A DNA stretch of 64,000 nucleotides. Origin: JAAFIP01 sp031367325. GTDB taxonomy: Bacteria; Pseudomonadota; Gammaproteobacteria; Burkholderiales; Burkholderiaceae_C. The position numbers were made by a program, and so were the translations under genes. The notes under the pieces were generated by a model. That model was not told the DNA's origin. It made no database searches and saw only the letters and a list, made by a program, of their open reading frames with translations. The stretch spans positions 7,454 through 71,453 of the forward strand of contig JANLPQ010000025.1 of the NCBI GenBank assembly GCA_031367325.1, given 5' to 3'. Below, piece after piece: positions 9,101 to 17,773 of this stretch (the first letter of the stretch is position 1; every line of letters starts with the position of its first letter).

Positions 9101-9814
9101 GTTGAAGATACTGATCCAGCAGATACTAGTACACAAACTGTTTACGGAGTGCTTGACAAGACACCACTTGCCGCACCAGAGGACACAGCAAAATTTCTCG
9201 CGCCAGCAGATACCGCAAAACTGCAGCTTCAAACCTCTACATTAGTGGTCGGAGCCACCAATACAGCAGCTTCTTTTTATAAGGTTTCGAAAAATGCAGT
9301 GGACTACACCACCCAAAGTGGCTGGCGCCTAGACTTGACTTACGAAGCTGGGCAACGCTCTATAGCCGACGTGAATAACTTTTACCAGACAGTTCTCATT
9401 GCAACTGTGGTACCTCCAGCCATAGACTCCACCATTGAATCCTGCCCAGCGAATCAATCAGCTCCTGGTTTTGTTTATCTGCTAGACGCTGATACTGGTG
9501 GCAACCCAGACGTTGGTCTTAAGGCACTAGGTAAGGGTAGCGGATTCGATGTTGACGGTGACGGGTTAGCCGATGGCTATGGTGTTGCAAAAATTTCGGG
9601 CTTTCCACGCGGTAGCGTCATCGCACAAGATCAAATTGGCCCTCGAACAGAAAGTGTTTTGAAAAAAGGCGACGACAATATACCTTGCGATGGCACGTCA
9701 CTTGGCGGGACACTGATCGGCGTAGGAAACACCGCTTTACAACTTAATTCGCAGTGCGGTGGAGGATTTTTAAGATCTTGGAGACAGCTATTAAATCCAC
9801 CTTTGATTAAATAA
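6146..9814 (+). CDS. pilY1: type IV pilus tip adhesin / assembly factor PilY1
   Basis: 1222 residues, the usual PilY1 size. A signal peptide (LLLITCSLAGALLPAWSQ) is followed by a von Willebrand A-like start with the MIDAS motif DNSGSM (about residues 53-58). The C-terminal half is the PilC/PilY1 beta-propeller (LGALFAPANDGVVHALDPKTG near residue 720). A calcium-binding-type loop DVDGDGLADGYG lies near residue 1135. PilY1 controls pilus extension, adhesion and surface sensing in related bacteria. It sits between pilX and a pilE-like pilin in one operon. Confidence 0.93.
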   Translation: MKYSFPNFPIKSLRLLLITCSLAGALLPAWSQLSQKPLLSVSSSAKPNLMLLLDNSGSMRSTIVPDNFRSLFSTTLTPANAYQSPDANRLYYDPRVLYTPRVNADGTFFPAGTETNALTDIRTWSGNAAANGVFYVENCGTANCSQFLGPEYGGTIGAFTDTLTVNLCTTTAAGVCTAIQTYTLPSPANSTTFVANAYVPKSADRTDCIALAGFCTWSEERQNALNWQIYYSTRIKATLTATGQAFSDTKYLNKFRLGYGRMNALRVQDKDGEWSGGSSPDDGGLIKRGVRPFQDDASLAAPYKTERSDFYTWLYQQTAFNGTPSNRLLEAAGVYFTDATSTGPWSASPIIGSAKAQLACRRSNAVMFSDGAYNDVPTDVNNVDNGVFTSVPNSVHNAFGNNGTFTYSVSPSKTATYVAYPDSNKQTFADTAMRYWMQDLRPDLDDIVSPVAGNPAFWQHMVFYSIGFGVRGSVSNADVAAYNENYTKGNASTLNWGVPAANTITAINDYIHAAYTGRGKFYSVSSAKQVKKAFDDVLSRTAGQSGSDAGIAVADTNNALSTLAGELKYVPNYSVLESTGDITAYQLNATGNVVNPNSPVWIASRNIPDADVRNLVSISGISTGTALTGTFTALPADIQTAMGTGANDSYLNYLRGASTGIDGVSGDNYRLRTSLFGSIVNSPPAYVRGELNMGYTTSFVVGTLTGITTYGAYTKAKANNSLGALFAPANDGVVHALDPKTGAEIMGYMPRAALPKVKNFAQEPYEFQYVLDGPIQEGDIYSENSSTPSKSAWKSIVVGTGGRGGKFVYAMNMPVKSTVTGTITAAALTKNDLLWEISSKDADFADLGNILNPPQSGVLSNGRWVVIFGNGYYSPSGEASIYIVDALSGALIQRISTNVGTSADPNGMGGITLVRGYSREIVAVLGGDKKGNMWKFDLLTPGAGKLAFASNKPLFTSINNKPFSGAPAWRPLQGGMLVVAATGLLVEDTDPADTSTQTVYGVLDKTPLAAPEDTAKFLAPADTAKLQLQTSTLVVGATNTAASFYKVSKNAVDYTTQSGWRLDLTYEAGQRSIADVNNFYQTVLIATVVPPAIDSTIESCPANQSAPGFVYLLDADTGGNPDVGLKALGKGSGFDVDGDGLADGYGVAKISGFPRGSVIAQDQIGPRTESVLKKGDDNIPCDGTSLGGTLIGVGNTALQLNSQCGGGFLRSWRQLLNPPLIK

Positions 9815-9846
9815 TAAGTTTATTTGACAGCTTAAGGAAGATTACG

Positions 9847-10278
9847 ATGTACTTAAATATGAAAAAAGTCTCTACTGGATTTACGTTAATTGAAATTATG
9901 ATTGTGGTAGCTATAGTAGCCATACTAGCTGCCATTGCATTACCATCGTATAAAGAGCAAGTAGCCAAATCTCGACGATCTGAACCTGCTGTAGCATTAC
10001 TTGAAGCAAGTCAATACATGCGTCGCTATTACTCTGCGAATGATGCGTTTACTACGACGCTGCCCAGTGGCTTAATCAACATACCCAATAATCAAACTAC
10101 GGGTACTTACGTTCTTACAGCAGCAATCAACACAACAACTTACACAATCACTGCCACTGTTCAAAATCCAAGTCCCATGGCAAGTGATAAATGCGGTAGT
10201 TTTGTTTTAAATTCTCAGGGTAGTAGGTTGAATACTGTTGGTGGAACTACATCAACTATTGACGGCTGTTGGCGTTAA
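9847..10278 (+). CDS. pilE: type IV pilin (PilE-like minor pilin)
   Basis: 143 residues with a canonical class III signal, TGFTLIEIMIVVAIVAILAAIALPSYKEQVAKSRRSE: cleavage is expected after G, with Glu5 present. Two cysteines near the C-terminus (DKCG ... DGCWR) could form the D-region disulfide. An AAGGAAG site lies just before ATG 9847. Its position as last gene after pilY1 fits the PilE-type minor pilin of Burkholderiales rather than the major PilA. Confidence 0.88.
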   Translation: MYLNMKKVSTGFTLIEIMIVVAIVAILAAIALPSYKEQVAKSRRSEPAVALLEASQYMRRYYSANDAFTTTLPSGLINIPNNQTTGTYVLTAAINTTTYTITATVQNPSPMASDKCGSFVLNSQGSRLNTVGGTTSTIDGCWR

Positions 10279-10383
10279 AGCTTGAGCAGACAGTGCTACA
10301 AACGATGTTTTTAAATCTATATCAGCTGGATAATCTAAGATTTTGCATGACTCATCATGATTTACTAGATGTAGCTTCTTAGT

Positions 10384-11562
10384 GTGCCATTAGTGTATAT
10401 GCAGGCAGTTAATTTATCATGTTCACCCAATCCTGCTGTATACGCTGAACTACGTAAAAATAATTCGGACCTGATTGCTGTAGGCCACACCCAACCCCGC
10501 GGTCACGCCCACGCCGAGGTCATGGCGCTGCGCGATGCGGCGGCTAAGGGGATCTCTGTCCAAGGCGCTACCGCCTATGTCACGCTCGAACCCTGCTCAC
10601 ACTACGGCCGTACGCCGCCCTGTTGTTTGGCATTGATTGAGGCGGGTATTGCCAAGGTGGTGGTGGCTGTGTTGGACCCTAATCCGCTGGTGGCGGGGCG
10701 GGGGGTGCAGATGCTGCGGGATGCAGGGGTAGTGGTAGAGGTATTGCCTGTGGACAGCGCCGACGCAATGGCGGCTCGTGAGGTGAACTTAGGCTTTTTT
10801 AGCCGTATGCTGCGTAAGACGCCTTGGGTACGGATGAAGGTAGCGGCCTCGCTGGATGGGCAAACTGCGCTGTCCAATGGAGCTAGCCAGTGGATTACCG
10901 GGCCTGCTGCGCGCGCAGACGGGCATGCGTGGCGGGCGCGGGCGTGTGCGGTGCTTACTGGCATAGGCACGGTGCTGCAAGACGACCCGCTGCTAGATGT
11001 ACGGCATGTGCCCACTCCGCGCCAACCGCATTTAGTAATTGTGGACAGCCAGCTAGAGACACCTTTAAACGCTAAGTTGTGGAGCACGCTGGGCAAACGC
11101 GCAGTGCGGGGCGAGGATTTTGGATTGTCGCAAGATGCTGTTGATTCCATACCTAGTCGAGCAGTGTATATATATGCTGCCGTGCCAAATGATGCCAAAA
11201 AGCTGGCGCTTGAAGCACTGGGGGCCACGGTGATTTACTTGCCTGAACCCGCTGCTGTTGCTACGTATAAAACTCCAAAGGTAGACTTGCGCGCCATGTT
11301 GCTGGACCTAGGCCAGCGCGAGATTAACGAGCTGCATATTGAAGCAGGTTTTAAGCTTAACGGCTCGCTGCTGAATGCTGGCGTGGTGGACGAGCTGCTG
11401 CTGTACACAGCGCCTAAGCTGCTGGGCCCGGGCATGGGCATGGCCAACACAGCCCCGCTAGCGCAATTGGCAGACGCCTTACAGCTAGATTTCAAGTCGG
11501 CAGACATGGTGGGCGACGATTTGCGCACGGTGCTGCGCGTTCGTGGGCGCGACAAGTTTTAA
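10384..11562 (+). CDS. ribD: riboflavin biosynthesis bifunctional deaminase/reductase RibD, unusual N-terminus
   Basis: Would deaminate and then reduce the pyrimidine intermediate of riboflavin synthesis. Zinc-site motifs of the deaminase are present: HAEVMAL and TLEPCSHYGRTPPC. The reductase domain begins near MKVAASLDGQTALSNGASQWIT and ends with ELLLYTAPKLLG. The start is odd: an in-frame TAG immediately precedes GTG 10384, so about 15 residues of the usual first helix are missing, and the normally conserved PNPxVGCVIV stretch reads PNPAVYAELRK. The enzyme may still work, may start at the ATG at 10399, or may be damaged at its 5' end. Confidence 0.85.
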   Translation: MPLVYMQAVNLSCSPNPAVYAELRKNNSDLIAVGHTQPRGHAHAEVMALRDAAAKGISVQGATAYVTLEPCSHYGRTPPCCLALIEAGIAKVVVAVLDPNPLVAGRGVQMLRDAGVVVEVLPVDSADAMAAREVNLGFFSRMLRKTPWVRMKVAASLDGQTALSNGASQWITGPAARADGHAWRARACAVLTGIGTVLQDDPLLDVRHVPTPRQPHLVIVDSQLETPLNAKLWSTLGKRAVRGEDFGLSQDAVDSIPSRAVYIYAAVPNDAKKLALEALGATVIYLPEPAAVATYKTPKVDLRAMLLDLGQREINELHIEAGFKLNGSLLNAGVVDELLLYTAPKLLGPGMGMANTAPLAQLADALQLDFKSADMVGDDLRTVLRVRGRDKF

Positions 11563-11666
11563 ATGACTTGCTAGGGTAACGCCATCAATCACGGGTCCCG
11601 CCCTACTCTGCACTGAGCAGGCGGCGAGATGTAAAACAAGGGGTTTTTAGCAACAAAAAATGTCTC

Positions 11667-11696
11667 TAACCCAAGTAAATCCTGCTCAACCAGCTA
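11667..11696 (-). repeat. dispersed element copy 2 (intergenic, ribD-ydcF)
   Basis: Type A copy in reverse orientation, with one change in the core (CAACCAG for CAAGCAG). The flanking CAGCTAT and ATAGCTG (11690-11711) form an inverted repeat, the AT-rich arm seen next to several copies. Confidence 0.85.
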
Positions 11697-11732
11697 TACA
11701 ATTAATAGCTGTTTCAACGACTAATAATCCAT

Positions 11733-12518
11733 ATGCTGCAAGAATTAGCATTCCTTAAACCTGTGGCCACTGCCTTGGCCATGCCACCCACCATTGGCTT
11801 GCTGCTAGCGCTACTGGGCTGGCTGCTGATGGTGCGCAGCCAGTACTTTCGCACCATGGGCGCGGCCTTAGCGTTAACTGGGCTAGCTGCGCTGTGGCTG
11901 CTGTCGTGCAACGGCTTTGCCATCGTGCTAGACCGCAATTTTCTGCCGCAAAGCATTGCACTCAGTGCTGCCAAGCCAGCGCAAGACCTGCGCGACCAGC
12001 AGGTGCAAGCCATCGTGGTACTGGGCGGTGGGGTAGAAGCCGCCAGCCGCGAATACGGCGCGCCGCAGGCCAGCGACACCACCAGCGCGCGGCTGCACTA
12101 CGGGGTGGTGCTGGCCAAAGCTTCTGGCCTGCCACTGGGCTTCTCTGGCGGTATAGGCTGGGCGGCAGTGCCTAATACCGATACTGAGGCCGCCACGGCC
12201 CAGCGCTGGCTGGCCCAGCTAGGTTTGCCGCCGCTGCGCTGGGCAGAAGGCAAGTCGCGCGACACGCGCGAGAACGCGCAGGCCATGGCGGCTATGCTTA
12301 AGAAAGATGGCATTACCCGCATTGCCTTAGTCACCCATGCTTGGCACATGCCGCGTGCCAAGCTGGCGTTTGAAAGCGCAGGCCTTGCCGTTACGCCTGC
12401 CCCCATGTCATACATCGAGCCGGCCCAGTCACCGCTGCTAGAGTGGCTGCCTAGCGCCCAAGGCCTGCAAAGCTCACGGCACGTGCTACGAGAACTATTG
12501 GCAGGCGTGATAGGCTAG
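11733..12518 (+). CDS. YdcF/SanA-like DUF218 membrane protein
   Basis: 261 residues with two hydrophobic segments at the N-terminus (about residues 15-35 and 42-62) and a DUF218 domain after them. Family motifs visible: QAIVVLGGGV near residue 92, SRDTRENA near 175, and VTHAWHMPRA near 200. Homologues such as E. coli YdcF, SanA and ElyC act at the envelope, and ElyC affects peptidoglycan precursor metabolism. The exact activity here is unknown. It stands alone between ribD and the efflux cluster. Confidence 0.8.
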   Translation: MLQELAFLKPVATALAMPPTIGLLLALLGWLLMVRSQYFRTMGAALALTGLAALWLLSCNGFAIVLDRNFLPQSIALSAAKPAQDLRDQQVQAIVVLGGGVEAASREYGAPQASDTTSARLHYGVVLAKASGLPLGFSGGIGWAAVPNTDTEAATAQRWLAQLGLPPLRWAEGKSRDTRENAQAMAAMLKKDGITRIALVTHAWHMPRAKLAFESAGLAVTPAPMSYIEPAQSPLLEWLPSAQGLQSSRHVLRELLAGVIG

Positions 12519-12626
12519 CTTCCAAGTCGCTGGGTGGGTCGCTTTACCAAGGATTAACAACCCTACGTCTTGACCACTCCAGTGGCCTGCGGTATATTAC
12601 TAACCAATCAGTCATTAACATACTTT

Positions 12627-13283
12627 GTGAACACCCTCCACCCCGCCGACGCCCCTGCAGCCCGCCGCGAACGCCGCAAAGAAGCGCGCCCGGGCGAGCT
12701 GCTGGCCGCAGCTCTAGATCTTTTTGTAGAAAAAGGCTTTGCCGCCACCCGATCTGAAGAAGTAGCCCAGCGCGCGGGCGTGTCCAAAGGCACCTTGTTT
12801 TTGTACTTTCCTACCAAAGAAGATTTGTTCAAAGCCGTTGTGCGCGAAAGCATGGGCCCAGCCATTAACTACGGCTTTGAAAAAGTAGAAAAATACACCG
12901 GCCCCACCGCAGAACTCATCCCCTATTTAATGCAGCAGTGGTGGGAAAAATTCGGCTCTACCAAGGCGTCTGGCATTACCAAGCTGATGATGAGCGAGGC
13001 AACTAACTTCCCCGAACTGGCTGCTTTTTACTACGCCGAGGTGATTGAGCCTAACCACCGCCTCGTACGCAGTGTGATTCAACGCGGAGTAGACCGCGGC
13101 GAGTTTCGCACTGTAGACAACGAGTATGCTATTTTTAGTGTGCTGGCACCGCTGATTCACTTGGTAACCTGGAAGCATTCGATGGGCTGCTGCGTGAGCG
13201 GTGACCAACAAATAGACCCCCTTAAATACATCGCCGCGCAAGCTGACATGGTGGTGCACGGCCTACTAAAGCGTAACGCATGA
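12627..13283 (+). CDS. TetR/AcrR-family regulator of the adjacent efflux pump
   Basis: About 218 residues. The N-terminal helix-turn-helix is clear (ALDLFVEKGFAATRSEEVAQ, then AGVSKGTLFLYFPTKEDLF, about residues 28-70); the C-terminal ligand domain is variable. Its stop overlaps the start of the adaptor gene (ATGA at 13280-13283), so it is co-transcribed with the RND pump it probably represses. GTG 12627 is preferred because the coding pattern becomes typical there; a TTG at 12570 would add 19 residues. Confidence 0.85.
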   Translation: MNTLHPADAPAARRERRKEARPGELLAAALDLFVEKGFAATRSEEVAQRAGVSKGTLFLYFPTKEDLFKAVVRESMGPAINYGFEKVEKYTGPTAELIPYLMQQWWEKFGSTKASGITKLMMSEATNFPELAAFYYAEVIEPNHRLVRSVIQRGVDRGEFRTVDNEYAIFSVLAPLIHLVTWKHSMGCCVSGDQQIDPLKYIAAQADMVVHGLLKRNA

Positions 13284-14482
13284 AAAAATATTGGAAATGG
13301 GCAGTAGCACTGGCCGTCGTGGTCGTGTTGGGTGTCGTAGGCATGCGCGCACTGGCAGCCCGCAAGGCTGAGCAAGCCAAAGCGGCCCTGCCCAAGGCAG
13401 AGATGGTGCTAGAGCTGTCAGCAGGCGACGTAGCCACCGCACGCGTGCTAGAGCTGTCCGAGGGCTTGCCCCTATCAGGCGCGCTGAAAGCAGCCAACAG
13501 CGCCGTGGTAAAAGCCCGTGTACCGGGCGAACTGCAGGGCCTGACCGTGCGTGAGGGCGATGTAGTGAAAGCTGGGCAAATCATCGCGCGTATCGACTCG
13601 TCTGAATACCAGTCGCGCGTAACGCAGGCCCAGCGCAGCGCCGATGCGTCCAAGGCGCAAATCGACATTGCGCAGCGCACGTATGACAACAACAAAGCTT
13701 TGGTTAACCAAGGCTTTATTTCGGGCACGGCGCTTGACACGTCTGCAGCCAGCTTGGCCGCGGCCAAATCTACTTACGCGTCTACCGTAGCAGCGGTTGA
13801 TGTAGCGCGTAAATCGTTAGACGACACAGTGCTGAAAGCGCCAATTAGCGGCGTGGTGTCGCAGCGCGCTGCGCAGCCGGGCGAACGTGTAGGTGCGGAT
13901 GCGCGCGTGGTAGAAATTATTGACATTACCCGGCTTGAGCTAGAAGCCCCGCTGGGCGCAGCAGACTCGGTAGATGTGCGCGTAGGCCAGCAAGCTACGC
14001 TGCGCTTTGAAGGCCGCACCGAGGCTGTACCTGCTGTGGTTACCCGCATCAACCCCAGTGCCGTGGCGGGCAGCCGCAGCGTGTTGGTGTATTTAAGCGT
14101 GGGTAACACCGCAGGATTGCGCCAAGGCTTGTTTGCCCAAGGCACGCTAGGCACCGCCAAAGTGCAAGCGTTAAGCGTGCCTTTAAACGCCGTGCGCAAC
14201 GACAAACCTGTGCCGTATGTACAAGTGATTCAAAACGGCGCTGTACTGCACCAAAGCGTTGAAACAGGTGCACGCGGCGATGCCAATGGCGTGCCCATGG
14301 TGGCTATTAAAAACATAGCTGCTGGAGCAGTAGTTACCTTGTCTAGTGCTGGTTTTATACGTGAAGGTAGCAAAGTAAAAGTAGCTTCTGCAGATGCGCC
14401 AGCGACTTCGACTTCGACTGCAACTGCAGTTATCACCACGCCATCTGTAGTAGCTACACCAGCAACAGCTACCAGCCAGTAA
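13280..14482 (+). CDS. RND efflux pump periplasmic adaptor (membrane fusion protein)
   Basis: 400 residues. An N-terminal signal/anchor (WKWAVALAVVVVLGVVGMRAL) is followed by a lipoyl half (VPGELQGLTVREGDVVKAGQIIARID), a coiled-coil hairpin (residues about 110-180), the second lipoyl half (LKAPISGVVSQRAAQPGERVG) and beta-barrel domains. It would link the inner membrane pump to TolC. The C-terminal tail is rich in Thr, Ser and Ala. A degenerate copy of the dispersed element lies in frame at 14316-14341 (INAAGAVV region, read NIAAGAVVTL). Operon with the TetR gene and the pump. Confidence 0.92.
   Translation: MKKYWKWAVALAVVVVLGVVGMRALAARKAEQAKAALPKAEMVLELSAGDVATARVLELSEGLPLSGALKAANSAVVKARVPGELQGLTVREGDVVKAGQIIARIDSSEYQSRVTQAQRSADASKAQIDIAQRTYDNNKALVNQGFISGTALDTSAASLAAAKSTYASTVAAVDVARKSLDDTVLKAPISGVVSQRAAQPGERVGADARVVEIIDITRLELEAPLGAADSVDVRVGQQATLRFEGRTEAVPAVVTRINPSAVAGSRSVLVYLSVGNTAGLRQGLFAQGTLGTAKVQALSVPLNAVRNDKPVPYVQVIQNGAVLHQSVETGARGDANGVPMVAIKNIAAGAVVTLSSAGFIREGSKVKVASADAPATSTSTATAVITTPSVVATPATATSQ
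14316..14341 (+). repeat. dispersed element copy 3, degenerate, inside the RND adaptor gene
   Basis: Reads TAGCTGCTGGAGCAG and then TAGTTACCTTG, about 21 of 26 positions shared with the type A consensus. The element lies in sense orientation in a frame where the core would give TGA; here that codon is GGA. It could be chance, since the encoded AAGA is not unusual for this family. Confidence 0.45.
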
Positions 14483-14515
14483 CCCCGCACACAATACCCA
14501 CGAGACACCCGCACC

Positions 14516-17500
14516 ATGTGGTTCACCCGCGTTAGCCTAAAAAACCCCGTCTTTGCCACCATGGTCATGCTGGCGCTGGTAGTGCTGGGCATTTTTAGCT
14601 ACCAGCGTTTAAAGATTGACCAGTTTCCCAATATCGACTTCCCCGTCGTGGTGGTGATTGCCGACTACCCCGGCGCATCACCCGAAATTGTGGAAACTGA
14701 GGTGTCTAAAAAAATCGAAGAAGCGGTTAATTCCATCGCCGGTATCAACGCCCTCACCTCACGCAGCTACGAAGGCCAGTCTGTAGTCGTCATTGAATTT
14801 AACCTAGACATGAACGGCCGCAAAGCCGCTGATGATGTGCGCGAAAAAGTAGCCGCCATCCGCCCCCTGCTACGCACGGAGGTGAAAGAACCCCGCGTGC
14901 TGCGGTTTGACCCTTCTAGCCGGGCAGTATGGTCAGTAGCCGTGCTGCCCGACCCTAGCAAAGGCAAAGCCTTAACGCCCGTAGAGCTGACCAACTGGGC
15001 CGACCAATTCTTAAAAAAACGCCTAGAGAATGTACGCGGCGTGGGCTCGGTAGCGCTGGTGGGCGGCACCAAGCGTGAGATTAATATTTACCTTAACCCG
15101 CAAGCGCTAGAGTCGTATGGCGTTAGCGCTGACCAAATCGTCACTGCAGTGCGTAACGAGAACCAAGATTTACCCGTAGGCGCAGTGCGCTCGCTCACGC
15201 AAGAGCGCGTGGTACAAGTGCAAGCGCGCATGCAGCGGCCGGAAGATTTTGCCAACATTATCGTTACCCGCAAGGCAGGCACTGCCATCACCGTGGGCAT
15301 GCTGGCACGCATTAACGACGGCGCGCAAGAGGCCGAAAACTTAGCCCTGTACAACGGCCAGCGCACACTGCTGTTGTCTGTACAAAAAGCGCAAGACGAC
15401 AACACCATTGACGTAGTGGACGGTTTGAAAAAAACCTTGGCTGACCTCACCCCACTGCTACCGCCCGGCGTCAAGCTAGAACCCATCATCGACAACTCAC
15501 GCCCCATCCGCGTGTCGGTAGATAACGTGCGCCGCACTCTGATAGAAGGCGCGCTGCTTACTGTGTTGATCGTATTTTTGTTCCTCAACTCATGGCGCTC
15601 CACCGTCATTACCGGGTTGACCTTGCCTATCGCGCTGATTGGCACCTTCTTGTTTATGAACATGTTTGGTTTTACGATCAACATCATCACCATGATGGCA
15701 CTTAGCCTGTGTGTGGGCCTGCTGATTGACGACGCCATAGTGGTGCGTGAGAACATTGTGCGGCATGTGCAAATGGGCAAAACGCCCTACCAAGCCTCGC
15801 TGGATGGCACGCAAGAAATTGGCTTGGCCGTGCTGGCTACTACGCTGTCTATCGTGGCAGTGTTTTTGCCCATTGGTTTTATGCAGGGCATTATTGGCAA
15901 GTTCTTTCACGAATTTGGCATCACCATCGTGGCGGCGGTGTTGATATCGATGTTTGTCAGCTTTACGCTGGACCCGATGATGTCCAGCATTTGGCACGAC
16001 CCGGCTATTGACCGGCATGGCAAGCCCTTTCTTGCCAACAACTGGTACGACAAAACCATAGGCCGCGTAACGCACTGGTTTGAGAAATCTACCGACCGTT
16101 TGGCTGACACGTACCAAGGCATTTTGCGTTGGAGCCTGAAGTTTAAAAAAACCACGCTGCTAATTGCGCTGACCACCTTTGCGCTTAGCTTGGTGATGAT
16201 GCGATTTGTGGGCACCGAGTTTGTACCCAAAGCCGACTTTGGCGAGACCAATGTGTCGCTGTACACACCGGTAGGCTCATCGCTAGAAGCCACCGAGGCT
16301 AAAACTCGCCAAGCCGAGGCCATCATCCGTGAGTTTCCCGAGGTGCGCTACACGCTGTCTACCATCAACACGGGCAACGCGCAGGGCAAAATTTATGCAT
16401 CCATCTATATCCGACTCATTGACCGCAAACTACGCGAGCGCAATGTCGACCAAATATCGGCGCTGATACGCGAACGCTTGGCCCGCGTGGCAGGCATTAC
16501 CGTTACCAGTGCGGTGGGGGGCGACGCGGTGGGTGGTGGTAAACAAATAGAGTTTTCGCTGAAAGGCAGCGACCTCAAAGAGCTAGAACGCTTGGCCGTG
16601 CAAGCCACGGCCAAGCTGCGTGGCATACCCGGCCTGGTCGATTTAGATTCCAGCGTCAAACCCAGCAAGCCCACGATTGAGGTGGACGTGCGGCGCGAAG
16701 CAGCGTCTGACCTGGGACTGAACGTTAACCAAATAGGCAACAGCCTGCGTACCCTGGTGGCGGGCCAAACCGTGGGCAACTGGCGCGCTGCAGACGACCA
16801 AACCTACGATGTGAATGTGCGCCTTGCGCCTGAGGCACGCAACACACCGCAAGACCTAGAACGCCTGCCATTTGCAGTGACCGCTGCCAACGGCACCAGC
16901 AGCGTGGTGCGCTTAAACCAAGCGGCCACAGTGCGCGAGTCCACCGGGCCGAACCAGATCAACCGCCGCGGCCTGTCGCGCGAAGTGGCCATTAACGCCA
17001 ACGTGTATGGTCGATCAGCAGGCGAGGTGTCTACCGACGTGCGCACCGCCATGGACAGCATAGCCATGCCGCCGGGCTACAGCTACGAGTTTGGCGGCAG
17101 CACCAAGAATATGGCCGAATCATTTGGCTACGCCGTGTCGGCACTGGCGCTAGCGGTGATTTTTATTTACATGATTTTGGCCAGCCAGTTCAAAAGCTTT
17201 TTTCAGCCCGTAGCTTTGATGACGTCGCTGCCGCTGACCTTGATTGGTGTGGTGTTGGCGCTGCTGCTGTTCAGGTCTACTTTGTCGATGTTCTCGGTAA
17301 TTGGCGTGGTGATGCTGATGGGCTTGGTCACTAAAAACGCTATTTTGCTGGTGGACTTTGCCATTCGCTCGCGCGAGCCTGTGCTGGATGTGCAAGGCAA
17401 CACCGTCAGCGCAGGCCTGGGCCGTGAAGATGCTTTGCTGCTGGCCGCCAAAGTGCGCCTACGCCCTATTTTGATGACCACATTGGCGATGATATTTGGC

Positions 17501-17743
17501 ATGATTCCACTGGCCTTTGCCTTGTCAGAAGGGTCTGAACAGCGCGCACCCATGGGCCAGGCCGTGATTGGCGGGGTCATTACCTCGTCGCTGCTTACAT
17601 TGGTGGTGGTGCCAGTGATGTACTGCTATATGGACGATTTGGCCAGTTGGCTGATGCGTTTATTTGTAGGCAAAACGCCTGCGTCGACGAACGGTGACCC
17701 CAGCCCGCCTAAAATTGATGGTTTGCCGCGCTCTGCGGAATAA
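14516..17743 (+). CDS. HAE1-family RND multidrug efflux permease
   Basis: 1075 residues, the size of AcrB/MexB. Starts WFTRVSLKNPVFATMVMLALV (TM1). Two large periplasmic loops are visible, and TM4 carries LCVGLLIDDAIVVREN, with the adjacent aspartates of the proton relay. The C-terminal half contains GLVTKNAILLVDFA and RPILMTTLAMIFGMIPLA. It would export drugs or other amphiphiles with the adaptor and TolC encoded on either side. 33-bp gap to the adaptor gene. Confidence 0.95.
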   Translation: MWFTRVSLKNPVFATMVMLALVVLGIFSYQRLKIDQFPNIDFPVVVVIADYPGASPEIVETEVSKKIEEAVNSIAGINALTSRSYEGQSVVVIEFNLDMNGRKAADDVREKVAAIRPLLRTEVKEPRVLRFDPSSRAVWSVAVLPDPSKGKALTPVELTNWADQFLKKRLENVRGVGSVALVGGTKREINIYLNPQALESYGVSADQIVTAVRNENQDLPVGAVRSLTQERVVQVQARMQRPEDFANIIVTRKAGTAITVGMLARINDGAQEAENLALYNGQRTLLLSVQKAQDDNTIDVVDGLKKTLADLTPLLPPGVKLEPIIDNSRPIRVSVDNVRRTLIEGALLTVLIVFLFLNSWRSTVITGLTLPIALIGTFLFMNMFGFTINIITMMALSLCVGLLIDDAIVVRENIVRHVQMGKTPYQASLDGTQEIGLAVLATTLSIVAVFLPIGFMQGIIGKFFHEFGITIVAAVLISMFVSFTLDPMMSSIWHDPAIDRHGKPFLANNWYDKTIGRVTHWFEKSTDRLADTYQGILRWSLKFKKTTLLIALTTFALSLVMMRFVGTEFVPKADFGETNVSLYTPVGSSLEATEAKTRQAEAIIREFPEVRYTLSTINTGNAQGKIYASIYIRLIDRKLRERNVDQISALIRERLARVAGITVTSAVGGDAVGGGKQIEFSLKGSDLKELERLAVQATAKLRGIPGLVDLDSSVKPSKPTIEVDVRREAASDLGLNVNQIGNSLRTLVAGQTVGNWRAADDQTYDVNVRLAPEARNTPQDLERLPFAVTAANGTSSVVRLNQAATVRESTGPNQINRRGLSREVAINANVYGRSAGEVSTDVRTAMDSIAMPPGYSYEFGGSTKNMAESFGYAVSALALAVIFIYMILASQFKSFFQPVALMTSLPLTLIGVVLALLLFRSTLSMFSVIGVVMLMGLVTKNAILLVDFAIRSREPVLDVQGNTVSAGLGREDALLLAAKVRLRPILMTTLAMIFGMIPLAFALSEGSEQRAPMGQAVIGGVITSSLLTLVVVPVMYCYMDDLASWLMRLFVGKTPASTNGDPSPPKIDGLPRSAE

Positions 17744-17773
17744 GCCTATTGCAAGTTAGTAAAGAAGAATTTT

